NCBI GenBank assembly: GCA_934546985.1
Contig: CAKTEE010000003.1
Coordinates: 184,128 to 248,127, forward strand
DNA length: 64,000 nucleotides
Direction of reading: 5' to 3'
Source: an uncultured Eubacteriales bacterium
GTDB taxonomy: Bacteria > Bacillota > Clostridia > Oscillospirales > Acutalibacteraceae
Part shown: positions 34,142 to 46,004 of the stretch, one piece after another
Layout: the number at the start of each line of letters is the position of its first letter
Position numbering within the stretch: the first letter of the stretch is position 1
Made by a program: the position numbers and the translations under genes
The notes under the pieces: generated by a model
What the model was told of the DNA's origin: nothing
Seen by the model: only the letters and a program-made list of their open reading frames with translations
Database searches by the model: none

Positions 34142-34408
34142 ATGGAAAATAAAAGCTCCGGTGTATTCCATAAAAAAATGGTTGAAGCTGTCAGCGAAAT
34201 TCTGCCGCAGGATTATACAGAAAAAGTTATAGCTTTAATCGCCAAAGAAGAAACCGTTTCATCTCTTTTACCACCTAACGTCCGTGACCTTTTTGAAGAT
34301 ATGGAAGAAACGGCATATGAACTGCAAAATATACAGAACATCAGCTATTTTTCCGCCGGTTTTAAAATGGGTATCGATACCATACTGAAAAAAATCCTTT
34401 CCGATTAA
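34142..34408 (+). CDS. Small DUF6809-like protein
   Basis: An 88-residue acidic, helical protein with a C-terminal YFSAGFKMGIDTILKKI, related to the product of 30237-30515. The start was set at 34142 because GGAGGG lies nine bases upstream; the longer frame from 34025 crosses a low-complexity AT-rich stretch. Function is unknown. The gap 33894-34141 holds no other gene. A terminator follows at 34441. Confidence 0.7.
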   Translation: MENKSSGVFHKKMVEAVSEILPQDYTEKVIALIAKEETVSSLLPPNVRDLFEDMEETAYELQNIQNISYFSAGFKMGIDTILKKILSD

Positions 34409-34440
34409 TTTTCAACTATTCTTTTTTGAAATGTTAAAAA

Positions 34441-34481
34441 ATTTGCCTGTCTTTAAATTTTATGGACAGGCATTTTGTTTT
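34441..34481 (+). terminator. Terminator
   Basis: TGCCTGTC pairs with GACAGGCA and is followed by TTTTGTTTTG. Confidence 0.75.
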
Positions 34482-34561
34482 GTACAAAAAAGAACATACC
34501 TCCGCCTTTATTCCCGTATATTTATAAAAACCAGAAAATTTGCGGATTGGGGTTTCTTTTA

Positions 34562-35458
34562 ATGTATTATACCTGTATCATCAGAAAAAAAGTTTGGCTT
34601 CGCTTTGGCGCCCTATTGATTGCAATAGTACTTTTTGCGCAAGGGCTTGCTGTTATTCAGCAAAATTTTATTTTTGCCGGCGACGCTGAAAAGGAAATCA
34701 CAGTGCCTATTCTTATGTACCACAGTATTTTTGACAATGCCCATGCCGGGGAAGCTTACGTTATCTCTACACAGTTATTCCGTCAGGATATGCTTTATTT
34801 AAAAGAAAACGGATATACTTCTATTTTTATTGCTGATTTAGTTAATTATGTTTATGAAGGCACATCTTTGCCGGAAAAGCCTGTGATTATTACTTTTGAC
34901 GATGGTTTTCTAAATAATCTTGTAAACGCTTTGCCCATTCTGAAAGAATTAGATATGAAAGCTGTTATTTCTGTTATCGGTATAAATTCAGAGAATCACA
35001 GCAAAACTATTGACACAAATCTCTCTTATGCACATTTGACATGGAATGACATCAAAACCCTTTCTGATTCAGGGAATATTGAAATCGGCAATCATACTTA
35101 CGATATGCACAAAAACGGAGAACGCAAAGGATGCAGAAAAAAGGCAGGGGAATCAACAGAACAATATCAGGCGGCGCTTCGCGATGATTTGGCCAAATTG
35201 CAGAAGGTACTGAAAGACAATGCAGATGTTATCCCCAAGGTAATTGCATATCCTTTTGGTTTTTATAGTAAAGAAGGTTTGCCGGTAATTGAAGAATTAG
35301 GTTTCAAAGCCGCACTGACATGTGAAGAAAAAGTGAATTATATTTCATCCAATGATCCGGAAAAACTGTTTGCACTTGGACGGTTTAACCGTTCCGGTAA
35401 TACTTCCACTGAAGTATTCATGAAGAAACTTATGCCGGAAAAAAAAGGCACTGCTTGA
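34562..35458 (+). CDS. Polysaccharide deacetylase, NodB domain
   Basis: A 298-residue protein with a signal or anchor helix (residues 8-30, FGALLIAIVLFAQGLAVI) and a carbohydrate esterase family 4 domain. VPILMYHSIF opens the domain, TFDDGFLNN holds the catalytic base and metal aspartate, and IGNHTYDMH supplies a metal histidine. Near the end AYPFGFYSKEG matches motif 4. It should remove acetyl groups from peptidoglycan or a wall glycan outside the membrane. The start at 34562 was chosen with GGGG upstream and the hydrophobic segment close behind; an upstream ATG would give an unusual 29-residue extension. Confidence 0.88.
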   Translation: MYYTCIIRKKVWLRFGALLIAIVLFAQGLAVIQQNFIFAGDAEKEITVPILMYHSIFDNAHAGEAYVISTQLFRQDMLYLKENGYTSIFIADLVNYVYEGTSLPEKPVIITFDDGFLNNLVNALPILKELDMKAVISVIGINSENHSKTIDTNLSYAHLTWNDIKTLSDSGNIEIGNHTYDMHKNGERKGCRKKAGESTEQYQAALRDDLAKLQKVLKDNADVIPKVIAYPFGFYSKEGLPVIEELGFKAALTCEEKVNYISSNDPEKLFALGRFNRSGNTSTEVFMKKLMPEKKGTA

Positions 35459-35470
35459 GCAGTACCCTTT
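35441..35470. terminator. Bidirectional terminator between convergent genes
   Basis: GGCACTGCT pairs with AGCAGTACC (one mismatch). A-rich sequence on the left gives a long U run for the minus-strand gene, and CCCTTTCC follows on the right. Confidence 0.6.
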
Positions 35471-35476
35471 CCTAAT

Positions 35477-36256
35477 TTAATTTGCTTTTAAAATAGACGC
35501 GGGGTCAATTTGTTTTTTGTCAATGGTTACTTCCAGATGTAAATGATATTGTTCCACACTTTCCACCGGAATTTCTCCAACCGTACCAATCGTTTGTCCC
35601 ATTGTCAGGGAAGTATCTTTTTTTACCGGCGGATTCTTTGATAATCCGCAGTATTTTACAATAACTCCATTTCCATGGTTAACTTCTACAATAACGCCCA
35701 TCAAACTGTCTTCATAAACATCCAACACAATACCGTCTGTAATTGCCTTTACAGGGTCTCCTTTTTCTGCTTTAAAATCCGTTCCATTGTGTACGCGCCA
35801 ATCATTCATTGTTTCAGAATAAACCAATTCCCCATTGCTGTATGCTTTTGTTACGCCGTTTCCAATCGGCGCCATGTAATAGCTTTCATAGGGTTTACCT
35901 GCTGCGGCATCCAATGCCTCAGAGGAAAGGGTAGTTTGCACGTTTGATTTTGTTGTTGCTGATGAAGTTTTTGTTGTCGTTTTTGTTTCTGTTTTACTTT
36001 TCGCTGTTGTTAATTCTGCTGTTGTCGTTTCTTTTTCAACACCGCTGACATTAACGCCCGCTTTCTTTTCACCTTCGCTGTTGTTTACTACAGTAGTGGA
36101 AATAATACGCTCTGTTGGGGGCGTTGTCATTTTCTTTATACCTACCCAGCCAGCAACACCGACACTTAGTACGCAAACGGCTAAAACCATATAGTAACCA
36201 TATTTCCGAAAAAAATTGTGCTTTCCCGATTCTTTAAACATTGATGATTTTTTCAC
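35477..36256 (-). CDS. M23 family metallopeptidase, possibly SpoIIQ-like
   Basis: A membrane-anchored LytM-domain protein of 260 residues. One helix lies near residues 18-40 (YYMVLAVCVLSVGVAGWVGI), then a Thr/Ser-rich linker (about 50-105), then the M23 domain with VHNGTDF (HxxxD) and YHLHLEV (HxH), so both zinc motifs are intact. The layout resembles SpoIIQ of Clostridia, which tethers the forespore to the mother cell; a general cell-wall endopeptidase is equally possible. The start is a GTG (36256) downstream of GGAGG. An ATG-AAG-TGA two-codon frame overlaps this GTG, and an in-frame ATG follows five codons later. Confidence 0.8.
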   Translation of the reverse strand: MKKSSMFKESGKHNFFRKYGYYMVLAVCVLSVGVAGWVGIKKMTTPPTERIISTTVVNNSEGEKKAGVNVSGVEKETTTAELTTAKSKTETKTTTKTSSATTKSNVQTTLSSEALDAAAGKPYESYYMAPIGNGVTKAYSNGELVYSETMNDWRVHNGTDFKAEKGDPVKAITDGIVLDVYEDSLMGVIVEVNHGNGVIVKYCGLSKNPPVKKDTSLTMGQTIGTVGEIPVESVEQYHLHLEVTIDKKQIDPASILKAN

Positions 36257-36502
36257 TTCATGAACACCTCCAATGCTATTTTGACCATACCTGCGCACAT
36301 TTATACGCCAAATTATGCTAAACCGGCCAAAGAAAATATGTTAATATAATGTTTACGTTCAATTAATAAAAATACACATAATCCAAAATAGAATAAAATC
36401 TGTACTCCTAAAAAGGCGCCGCACTCTTTTTGGGGAATATATGCAATTACCCTCCTCAAAAAAAAACTTCAGATTTAATATTTTTTTGAAAAGGGGCAAA
36501 CG

Positions 36503-36543
36503 AAAAAGCCGAAAATCATTTTTACATGGTTTCCGGCTTTTTT
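36503..36543. terminator. Bidirectional terminator
   Basis: AAAAGCC pairs with GGCTTTT, with additional inner pairs (ATCAT/ATGGT region). It is the only structure seen in the gap 36257-36575. Confidence 0.6.
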
Positions 36544-36575
36544 GTATTTTATTGCTTATTCAAGAATCATTTCCA

Positions 36576-36733
36576 TTATTTATTTTCCACCCATTTAAAA
36601 CCTATCATAGAATATTCTATCGCTGTCGTGCCTGCAAGCTCGCTTTCTACATTCATCAGTTCATAAAACAGTTCTTTTTCTTTTCCCGTCAAGATTTGGT
36701 TTAATTTTTCTTCAAATTTGCAAAGCTTACCCT
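36576..36733 (-). pseudogene. Remnant of a DUF6809-like gene
   Basis: The minus strand reads FEEKLNQILTGKEKELFYELM, NVESELAGTTAIEYSMIGFKWVENK (in parts) to a TAA at 36576-36578. The tail YSMIGFKW matches the FxxGFKxG ending of the proteins at 30237 and 34142. Upstream the frame is closed by TAG codons (near 36734 and 36764) and no start exists. It is a third, decayed member of this local family. Confidence 0.5.
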
Positions 36734-36926
36734 ATGCACGTGTATATTCCTCTTTTTCCTAAAATCTGCTTTCATTTAACTTTATTTCATCAAAAAAACC
36801 TTTTAATTACACTTTCCATATGCCGTCATCTCCCGTCGATGAATCATCTTAGCTGTCTTTTTATTAAATATCAGCAAGAATTTGTCTATATATCTGATGA
36901 TTGAATATATTTCAATTATCATAGGC

Positions 36927-36965
36927 AAAAGCCATCGAAAATCTGCTAAAATTTCCGATGGCTTA
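36927..36965 (-). terminator. Terminator of gyrA
   Basis: GCCATCG pairs with CGATGGC over an A/T-rich inner stem, with TTTTGCC after it on the minus strand. It begins six bases past the gyrA stop. Confidence 0.75.
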
Positions 36966-36970
36966 CTTTT

Positions 36971-39484
36971 TTATTCTTCTGTTACTTTTTCAATTTCAGG
37001 CGTTTCTTCTATTGATCCTGTCTCGTTTAACGGTTCTTCTTCATTTTCTTCCTCATGCTCGGCACGAGAAAGAGTTACAACTTTTTCATCTTCGGGAACC
37101 TTCATAACAATAACGCCTTTGGATGGACGTGAGAATTTACTAATTTCAGAAACAGGGATGCGGATGATAATACCATTGGATGATATTAAGATTACATCAT
37201 CTTCGTCATCCACTACTTTAATTGCGGCAACATCGCCGTATTCCTGCGTACGGTAATTAATCAAGCCTTTGCCGCCCCTGCTCTGTACGCGGTAATCTGT
37301 CAGCTCACTACGGCGGCCATAGCCTGTTTCGCTTACCGTCAGCAGTGTGCCGCCGTCTCTGGCAACACTCATGCCGATTACTTCATCGCCTTCATCAAGT
37401 TGAATAGCTTTTACGCCGCGTGCGGTTCTGCCCATTGCCCGCGCATCGTTTTCATTAAAACGGATGGCCATGCCTTTGCGGGTTGCAACAATTAAATCAT
37501 CATTGCCATCTGTCAGGCGTACCCATGCAAGTTCATCGCCTTCATCTAAATCTATAGCAATAACGCCGCCTTTGCGCGCGGTATTGTATGCGCCAAGGTC
37601 CGTACGTTTAATTACGCCGCGGCGTGTAACCATGCAGAGATATTTGCCTTCCTCAAATGCGGCAACCTTAATCATAGCGGTTACTTTCTCAGTTTGTTCC
37701 ACCGGAAGTATATTGATAATGTTCATACCCTTTGAGGTTCTGCTTCCTTCCGGCACCTCATAAGCCTTCAGACGATAAACACGCCCGGTATTGGTAAAGA
37801 ACATAATATAATCATGGGTAGAACAGGTAAACATCGTTTCTGTATAGTCCGCCTCGCGGTAGGTTGCGCCTGTAACGCCTCGTCCTCCGCGCCTCTGGGT
37901 ATGATATGCATCTACCGGCTGGCGCTTAATATAACCAAGCGTTGATAGGGTAACAACGCAAGTTTCTTCGGTAATTAAATCTTCAATATCCACTTCACCG
38001 CTGACGGAAAGAATTTCTGTCCGGCGTTCATCTGAATATTTATTTGCGAGAACAAGAGCTTCTTCTTTCACAATAGAAAGCACCCGTTCTTCATGAGCAA
38101 GAATATCCAAATACTCTGCAATTTTTTCACGCAGCATGGCAAGCTCTTCCTCAAGCTTCTGGCGTTCCAAACCGGTTAACTGCCCCAAACGCATAGCAAC
38201 AATCGCTGCCGCCTGTACCTCATCCAATCCAAAACGCTCCATTAAAGATTCTTTACCTTCTGCAATGGATTTGGATGCACGTAAAATGGCGATTACTTCA
38301 TCAATAAAATCAAGGGCTATCATCAAACCGTCCAGAATATGAGCACGATCCTGCGCTTTTTTCAAATCATAGCGCGTTCTGCGGGTAATAATTTCACACT
38401 GAAAATTAATATAATGCTGGAGCATTTCTTTCAGGGAAAGGACACGGGGCTGTTTATCCACCAATGCAATCATAATCACGCCAAAGGTGGTTTGCATTTG
38501 TGTAAAAGTAAATAGGTGATTCAAAACAATCTGCGGATTGGCATCCCTTTTTAAATCAATTTGAATATGCATACCTTTACGGTCAGAATGGTCGTTGATA
38601 CTGGAAATACCTTCAATCCGTTTATCTTTCACTAAATCTGAAATTGTTTCAATTAGCTTTGCCTTATTGACCTGATAGGGCAATTCTGTAACCACAATAG
38701 AACAGCGCCCGTTCGAGTTTTCTACTACTTCCGTCCGTGCCCGTACAGTTACCCTTCCGCGTCCTGTAGCATAGGCGGCGCGGATTCCCTTTTTTCCCAT
38801 AATAATACCGCTGGTTGGAAAATCCGGACCTTTGATATGGGTCATCAATTCATCAAGGCTGATGTCCGGATTATCAATCATCGCGCACATACCGTTGATA
38901 ACTTCTTTTAAATTATGGGGCGGGATATTGGTAGCCATACCAACGGCAATACCTGTAGAACCATTCACCAAAAGGTTTGGGAAACGGGTAGGCAGGACAA
39001 CCGGCTCTTTCAGACGGTCATCGTAGTTGGATTCAAAATTAACGGTTTCTTTATCAATATCCGACAGCATTTCCAGGGAAATCTTACTCATTCGCGCTTC
39101 TGTATAACGGTAAGCCGCCGGCGGGTCTCCGTCCACGGAACCGAAGTTACCATGGCCATCTACCAACATATAGCGCATAGAAAAATCCTGTGCCAGACGA
39201 ACCAACGCGTCATACACAGACGCATCGCCGTGAGGATGATAACGTCCCAAAACGGAACCTACCGTATCCGCGCACTTGCGGTATGGTTTTTCTGGCCATA
39301 GGCTGTTTTCATACATGGTATACAGGATTCGCCTATGCACAGGCTTTAAACCGTCCCGTACATCCGGCAGAGCACGCCCGACAATGACAGACATGGAATA
39401 ATCCAGATAGGATCGTTTCATTTTATCGTCAATATCAACATCCTTAATCTGCTGGTTTTGGAAAATCTGGTCATCAGCATTCAT
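36971..39484 (-). CDS. gyrA: DNA gyrase subunit A
   Basis: The breakage-reunion subunit of gyrase (A2B2), which introduces negative supercoils. The winged-helix region [14 protein letters not shown] and catalytic tyrosine in [12 protein letters not shown] are present. The C-terminal beta-pinwheel starts with a good GyrA box, QRRGGRG, which identifies gyrase rather than topoisomerase IV. At the position of E. coli Ser83 this protein has Ala, followed by Ser, in the quinolone region. The tail is strongly acidic ([11 protein letters not shown]). The ATG at 39484 has GGGTGA upstream; the ATG seven codons earlier (39505) has no proper SD. It lies downstream of gyrB in the leftward origin operon. 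Confidence 0.96.
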   Translation of the reverse strand: MNADDQIFQNQQIKDVDIDDKMKRSYLDYSMSVIVGRALPDVRDGLKPVHRRILYTMYENSLWPEKPYRKCADTVGSVLGRYHPHGDASVYDALVRLAQDFSMRYMLVDGHGNFGSVDGDPPAAYRYTEARMSKISLEMLSDIDKETVNFESNYDDRLKEPVVLPTRFPNLLVNGSTGIAVGMATNIPPHNLKEVINGMCAMIDNPDISLDELMTHIKGPDFPTSGIIMGKKGIRAAYATGRGRVTVRARTEVVENSNGRCSIVVTELPYQVNKAKLIETISDLVKDKRIEGISSINDHSDRKGMHIQIDLKRDANPQIVLNHLFTFTQMQTTFGVIMIALVDKQPRVLSLKEMLQHYINFQCEIITRRTRYDLKKAQDRAHILDGLMIALDFIDEVIAILRASKSIAEGKESLMERFGLDEVQAAAIVAMRLGQLTGLERQKLEEELAMLREKIAEYLDILAHEERVLSIVKEEALVLANKYSDERRTEILSVSGEVDIEDLITEETCVVTLSTLGYIKRQPVDAYHTQRRGGRGVTGATYREADYTETMFTCSTHDYIMFFTNTGRVYRLKAYEVPEGSRTSKGMNIINILPVEQTEKVTAMIKVAAFEEGKYLCMVTRRGVIKRTDLGAYNTARKGGVIAIDLDEGDELAWVRLTDGNDDLIVATRKGMAIRFNENDARAMGRTARGVKAIQLDEGDEVIGMSVARDGGTLLTVSETGYGRRSELTDYRVQSRGGKGLINYRTQEYGDVAAIKVVDDEDDVILISSNGIIIRIPVSEISKFSRPSKGVIVMKVPEDEKVVTLSRAEHEEENEEEPLNETGSIEETPEIEKVTEE

Positions 39485-39561
39485 TCTTTCGTCACCCTTA
39501 TCCATATCTCAAACCGCCTGCCTGTGCATAACAGTTTGATTCCTTATTTTTTCAACACCTA

Positions 39562-41565
<2,004 letters not shown>

Positions 41566-41601
41566 TTATACAAACGTCCGCCTGTTACGGGCGGCGCGGT
41601 A

Positions 41602-41898
41602 CTATCCTTTCAGAATTTCCTTAACGTTGGAAATACTCTCAATATATGCTGTGCGTTTGAGCAAGGTAGAAGATGAAATTTGAGAAATATACACTATTTT
41701 TTTATCTTTCTTTTCAGGGTCCGCGCATACAACAAAGGACTTCGGCAGTTCATAAGAAACATTTACAACTTCTCTATTATCCTCTGCTTTTTTCAGATAG
41801 TCCCTCGTCGATTTGCCGATAGTTGCGGTTTCCAAATCAAAAATACCAATAATATCATCAAATGTAACCACTGTGTCCTGCCCCAAATGCAAATACAT
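41602..41898 (-). CDS. remB: RemA/RemB-type regulator (DUF370)
   Basis: A 98-residue protein with the DUF370 pattern MYLHLGQDTVVTFDDIIGIFDL and KSFVV. In Bacillus the paralogue in this place, between recF and gyrB, is YaaB/RemB; RemA-type proteins are DNA-binding activators of matrix genes. The position here is the same, so the assignment is by synteny and pattern. Nine bases separate it from recF, inside the dnaA-gyrA run. Confidence 0.85.
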   Translation of the reverse strand: MYLHLGQDTVVTFDDIIGIFDLETATIGKSTRDYLKKAEDNREVVNVSYELPKSFVVCADPEKKDKKIVYISQISSSTLLKRTAYIESISNVKEILKG

Positions 41899-41907
41899 AT
41901 CCTCGCC

Positions 41908-43005
41908 TCACTTTGGTTGTAAAATCCCATTCGACATGGAAAAAGCTTTTCCCCCGCCGCGCAGAGCAGGCGTAGGTTCGCAGCAGGTAATAAAAACCTG
42001 GCTCCCTCTGATATGATTAAGAACATAATCCTGCCTGCTGGAATCCAATTCACTCATAACATCATCCAATAAAATAACAGGCGGTTCTCCTGCTGATTTT
42101 TCAAGTAGCGCCGCTTCCCCCAGCTTCATTGCCAGCACACAGGAGCGCTGCTGCCCCTGCGAACCATAAGTTCTTGCAGATATTCCGTTAATATCTATCA
42201 CTAAATCATCTCTATGCGGCCCGCAGGACGTAACCCCTGATGCAATATCCCGTACACGCGCATGTTTGAAAGCTTCCTGTAAACATTGAGCAGTTCCTTC
42301 CCGCGCAGTGTTTTGCATATTTTCTACACTTGCCTGATAGCTGATATGGAATTGTTCCCTCGACGATGACAGGCCCTCATAAATTTCTGCACAAACCGGC
42401 GCCAGTGTGCTGATATAATTCAGCCGGTGCGCTAAAATTGCCGCCCCAAGACGTGAAAGCCTATCTTCCCATACATCAAGCAAATCATATAATTCACTGT
42501 GAAACTGTAAATCTTTCAGCAATGCATTGCGCTGAAGCAGTGCGCGCTTATAATCTGCAAGAAAACCGGCATAACGGGGTTTAATCTGACAAATGGCGGC
42601 GTCAAGAAAATTACGTCGAACTTGCGGCCCGTCTTTTACTAAAGAAAGATGAACAGGTGAAAATACTACGGCGCAAAAATTCCCTGCCAGCCGTGCCGCA
42701 GAAGCAAGTCCTATTCCATTCAGCACAGCCATACGTTTTTTTTCAATCTTAATTTCCGCAGACTGTTCCCTTTGCGCTCCATAGAAATTCAGACCGAGCG
42801 TGCATTTCTCCTCCCCAAACGCTGTCAGCTCGCTGTCTTTTGCACCCCGAAAGCTTTTGCCTCCGGTAAACAGCCAAATTGCTTCAATCAGGTTGGTTTT
42901 TCCCTGCGCATTTTCTCCGTAAATGATATTAACCTGCCCGCAGGGCAAAAAGCTTAATTTTTTAAGATTCCGGAAATTTTCTGCTTCCAGCTCGCTGACA
43001 ATCAT
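41908..43005 (-). CDS. recF: DNA replication and repair protein RecF
   Basis: An SMC-like ATPase that loads RecA at gaps with RecO and RecR. Walker A GENAQGKTNLIEAI is at residue 30; the signature region SYGSQGQQRSCVLAMKLGEA and Walker B VILLDDVMSELD are intact. Length 365 is normal. The ATG overlaps the end of the S4 gene by four bases (ATGA), so translation is coupled. Confidence 0.95.
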   Translation of the reverse strand: MIVSELEAENFRNLKKLSFLPCGQVNIIYGENAQGKTNLIEAIWLFTGGKSFRGAKDSELTAFGEEKCTLGLNFYGAQREQSAEIKIEKKRMAVLNGIGLASAARLAGNFCAVVFSPVHLSLVKDGPQVRRNFLDAAICQIKPRYAGFLADYKRALLQRNALLKDLQFHSELYDLLDVWEDRLSRLGAAILAHRLNYISTLAPVCAEIYEGLSSSREQFHISYQASVENMQNTAREGTAQCLQEAFKHARVRDIASGVTSCGPHRDDLVIDINGISARTYGSQGQQRSCVLAMKLGEAALLEKSAGEPPVILLDDVMSELDSSRQDYVLNHIRGSQVFITCCEPTPALRGGGKAFSMSNGILQPK

Positions 43006-43238
43006 CTTGCGCGTACCAAATATTTGATTCCCTGATATTCCGCCATATCCCCATCACGCATTTTCTTGCCGCGCATGGTGCAAACATTCCCGTTTACTTT
43101 AACTTCCCCATCCTGAATCGGGTACTTTGCCTGGCCGCCGGTAACAACGCCGCCGCCAAGCTTTAACAGGGAGTCTAAACGGATAAAATCGGAATCAATT
43201 TCTACAATTTCCATACCCTCGTTTTGTTTCTCATTCAT
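43002..43238 (-). CDS. yaaA: S4-domain RNA-binding protein YaaA
   Basis: A 78-residue protein with an S4 RNA-binding fold (FIRLDSLLKLGGGVVTGGQAKYPI, EVKVNGNVCTMRGKKMRDGD). In Firmicutes it lies between dnaN and recF, exactly as here, and is thought to act on ribosomes or RNA. The start is uncertain: a GTG at 43250 has an SD that is too close, and the ATG at 43238 is preferred; a third possibility is the ATG at 43214. Confidence 0.88.
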   Translation of the reverse strand: MNEKQNEGMEIVEIDSDFIRLDSLLKLGGGVVTGGQAKYPIQDGEVKVNGNVCTMRGKKMRDGDMAEYQGIKYLVRAR

Positions 43239-43276
43239 TCGTTTTACCACTGCCTTACCCCGTTTTAAAACGGTTG

Positions 43277-44383
43277 TTATTCGCTTTTGAGCCGAACCGG
43301 AAGTACTAAGAACAGAAAACTTTCCCCTTCCGGCGGCAGTATTTTCATCGGCGACAAAGCGCCGTTGAGTTCAATACGCAGTTCATCTGTATCCGCCGCA
43401 TGCAATGCATCCAAAAAATACCGATTATTAAAGCCGATTTCTACCCGAGCGCCTTCAATATTTGCATCAATCTGATCCATCGCTTTGCCTATAGATGTAA
43501 TGCAGGAGGTTTTAATAGAATCCTCTGAAAAAATACAGCGCAGAGGGCTTTTGAGCCGATCTGTAATAATCAGGGAAGTGCGGTCAACCATATCCGTCAG
43601 TTTCCTGGTATTTACTCTCGCTGTTGTAGTTGAAGACGCGGGCACCGCTGCACGGTAATCTAAAAATTCACCGTCTAATAGGCGGGATATTACGTTGTAA
43701 TTTTCAATTTTAAAGATAATATGGCGTTTGCCAACGCCTATTTCTATATTTTCTTCCGTTTCGCTTAATAATTTGGTAACTTCATTTAAAGTTTTCGCAG
43801 GTACCACAAAGGAGATGAAATCCCCTTGATAAATAATCGTTTCTGTACGCATTGCAAGGCGGTAACCGTCTACAGCAACCAGACGTATCTGATTTTCCGT
43901 CAGCTCAAATTTAATACCCGTGTGCACCGGTTTTGCATCACTGGTAGAAACTGCAAAAATAGTCTGGCGAATCATGTCCTTTAAGAGGCTTTGTGAAATA
44001 ATCAGCGGATTGTCCACTTCAATAGCAGGTAATTCCGGATATTCATCTGCAGAGATACCAATCAGGGAATATTCTGCCTGACCGCTGCAAATAACAGCCA
44101 TTTGGCGTTCATCTGTTTCAATGGTAACAGTTTCATCCGGCAAACGACGTAAAATATCACAGAAAAGCTTTGCGCCTAAAATGATGCTGCCGGATTCTTC
44201 AACACGGACGTTCAGCGACGTATGAATACCTACCTCAAGGTCATATCCGGTAACGGAAAGTACGCCGGAACCTGCATTAAGCAAAATACCTTCAATCGCA
44301 GGAATTGTGGATTTTGTAGATACTGCCCGCTGAACATTTAAACAAGCTTCTGATAATTGCTGGGTGTTACAGATGATTTTCAT
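43277..44383 (-). CDS. dnaN: DNA polymerase III beta subunit (sliding clamp)
   Basis: A 368-residue clamp with three similar domains. The N-terminus MKIICNTQQLSEACLNVQRAVSTKSTIPAIEGILL and the C-terminus MKILPPEGESFLFLVLPVR are diagnostic (each quoted within a longer conserved stretch; key parts are LNVQRAVSTKSTIPAIEG and FLFLVLPVR). It encircles DNA and tethers polymerase III. SD GGAGG lies before the ATG. It is the second gene of the leftward origin cluster, 298 bases after dnaA across the DnaA-box region. Confidence 0.96.
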   Translation of the reverse strand: MKIICNTQQLSEACLNVQRAVSTKSTIPAIEGILLNAGSGVLSVTGYDLEVGIHTSLNVRVEESGSIILGAKLFCDILRRLPDETVTIETDERQMAVICSGQAEYSLIGISADEYPELPAIEVDNPLIISQSLLKDMIRQTIFAVSTSDAKPVHTGIKFELTENQIRLVAVDGYRLAMRTETIIYQGDFISFVVPAKTLNEVTKLLSETEENIEIGVGKRHIIFKIENYNVISRLLDGEFLDYRAAVPASSTTTARVNTRKLTDMVDRTSLIITDRLKSPLRCIFSEDSIKTSCITSIGKAMDQIDANIEGARVEIGFNNRYFLDALHAADTDELRIELNGALSPMKILPPEGESFLFLVLPVRLKSE

Positions 44384-44681
44384 TTTTTTCCTCCGTTAAC
44401 AAAAGATAGGAAAGATTAATTACAGTAATAGTATTAGGGGCTGTTCAAACTGTGCAAAAACTGCGGTTTGCCGATGGGACAAGGGTTTTGGGACAATCCC
44501 TTTTGTTGAGCCGCAGTTTGCGTGCTGTTTGAAAACACAGGGTAATTTTACTTCTCCACACCCGCAGTGGACAAGCATATGTGGAAAGTGGAAAAAACTG
44601 TGGAAAAAGTTGAAAGTTATGTAAACTTGAGAAACCGGCGTTTCCACAGAAAATGTTAAAAGGTGCAAAATGCACGGTTAA
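44384..44681. other. Probable origin of replication, oriC (dnaA-dnaN intergenic)
   Basis: DnaA-box-like sites: TTCTCCACA (44552-44560), TGTGGAAAG (44580-44588), TGTGGAAAA (44599-44607), GTTTCCACA (44640-44648), and a weaker AGTGGACAA (44566-44574). An AT-rich tract lies at 44400-44435 on the dnaN side. The dnaA-rpmH gap has no such boxes. The boxes favour TTTTCCACA over TTATCCACA. Confidence 0.7.
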
Positions 44682-46004
44682 TTATTTATCGCGGATATTT
44701 TTAATAATATCATTCACAGCGGCACGGGTTTTGCTGTCTTTCTGCATCAATTTTTCTACCTGATTCAGAGCATAAATAACAGTAGAATGGTCCCTGCCGC
44801 CGAATTCAGCGCCAATGGATTCCATAGGCATAGCGGTAATTTCACGCACAACGTACATAGAAATTTGTCTTGCCTTTGAAATGTTGGAAGAACGTTTATT
44901 GGAACGGATGTCATCCGTGCTTACATTAAAAGTACGGCTGACCTCCATAATAATTTTTTCAACAGTAATTGGTGTCGGCTGATTATCACTGAGAATATCG
45001 CGGATGGCATTCTGTGCAAGAATAATGGAAGGGGTATGGCCGATACCGCTGTATGCCTTGATTTTTTTGACAGTACCCTCCAGCTGGCGGATATTGGTTT
45101 TGAGTTTTTCTGCAATATATTCCACAACATCGTTGGGGATATCAATATCCAAAAGCTGAGCTTTGCGCTTGAGGATGGCAACGCGCGTTTCAAAATCAGG
45201 CGGCTGGATATCCGTAAGCAATCCCCACTCAAAACGGGTGCGGAGCCTGTCCTCAAGGGTTTGGATTTCTTTCGGCGGCCGGTCAGAGGTCAGAACGATC
45301 TGTTTGCCGTCCTGATAAAGGCTGTTGAAGGTATGGAAAAACTCTTCCTGCGTTTGAATTTTGCCGGCAATAAATTGAATATCGTCTACCAGTAAAACAT
45401 CGCAGTTTCGGTATTTATTATGAAATTCGGCGGTATTTTTTGCTGCTATGTAATTAATCAGCTCGTTGGTAAAATCTTCGCCGCGGGTATAAAGGATGCG
45501 GACATTATGATTTTTTTCTTTAATTTCATGGCAGATAGCATTAAGAAGATGAGTTTTGCCAAGGCCGGAGTTTCCATAGATAAAAAGCGGATTATAAATG
45601 CCGGCAGGTTTTGCCGCAACTGCTTGGGCGGCGGCATAAGCAAGGTTATTGGAGGAACCGACGATAAAAGTATTGAAAGTGTAATCGTAATCAGGGCCCT
45701 GTACAGGTAAAGATACTGTTTCTTTCTGATTTTCTTCCCCTTCGGGAATATAGCCTTCTTCTCCGGTAACAACTTTCAAGCTCATGGGAAATCCAACGGT
45801 GTTTTCAAAGGCTTCGCCAATCAGCCCGCTGTACATGGATGAAATAATTTTGCGCTGAAAGTTGGCACGAACAAAGACTACGGCTTCGTTATTTTCCATT
45901 TTTACAGGCTGGATTTCACTGATCCATGTATTAAACGCCACTTCGGATACTTTTGATCTGCAGTATTCCCGGACGAGCTCCCAAACTTCCTTGAAGGATT
46001 CCAT
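44682..46004 (-). CDS. dnaA: Chromosomal replication initiator DnaA
   Basis: The AAA+ initiator that binds oriC and melts it. Domain I covers residues 1-80. Domain III has Walker A GNSGLGKTHLLNAI, Walker B VLLVDDIQF and sensor TSDRPPKEI. Domain IV carries the DnaA-box recognition helix in FGGRDHSTVIYALNQVEKL. Length 440 is normal. The start at the ATG 46004 is eight bases after GGAG; a GTG two codons earlier is too near the SD. It heads the leftward origin cluster. Confidence 0.97.
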   Translation of the reverse strand: MESFKEVWELVREYCRSKVSEVAFNTWISEIQPVKMENNEAVVFVRANFQRKIISSMYSGLIGEAFENTVGFPMSLKVVTGEEGYIPEGEENQKETVSLPVQGPDYDYTFNTFIVGSSNNLAYAAAQAVAAKPAGIYNPLFIYGNSGLGKTHLLNAICHEIKEKNHNVRILYTRGEDFTNELINYIAAKNTAEFHNKYRNCDVLLVDDIQFIAGKIQTQEEFFHTFNSLYQDGKQIVLTSDRPPKEIQTLEDRLRTRFEWGLLTDIQPPDFETRVAILKRKAQLLDIDIPNDVVEYIAEKLKTNIRQLEGTVKKIKAYSGIGHTPSIILAQNAIRDILSDNQPTPITVEKIIMEVSRTFNVSTDDIRSNKRSSNISKARQISMYVVREITAMPMESIGAEFGGRDHSTVIYALNQVEKLMQKDSKTRAAVNDIIKNIRDK

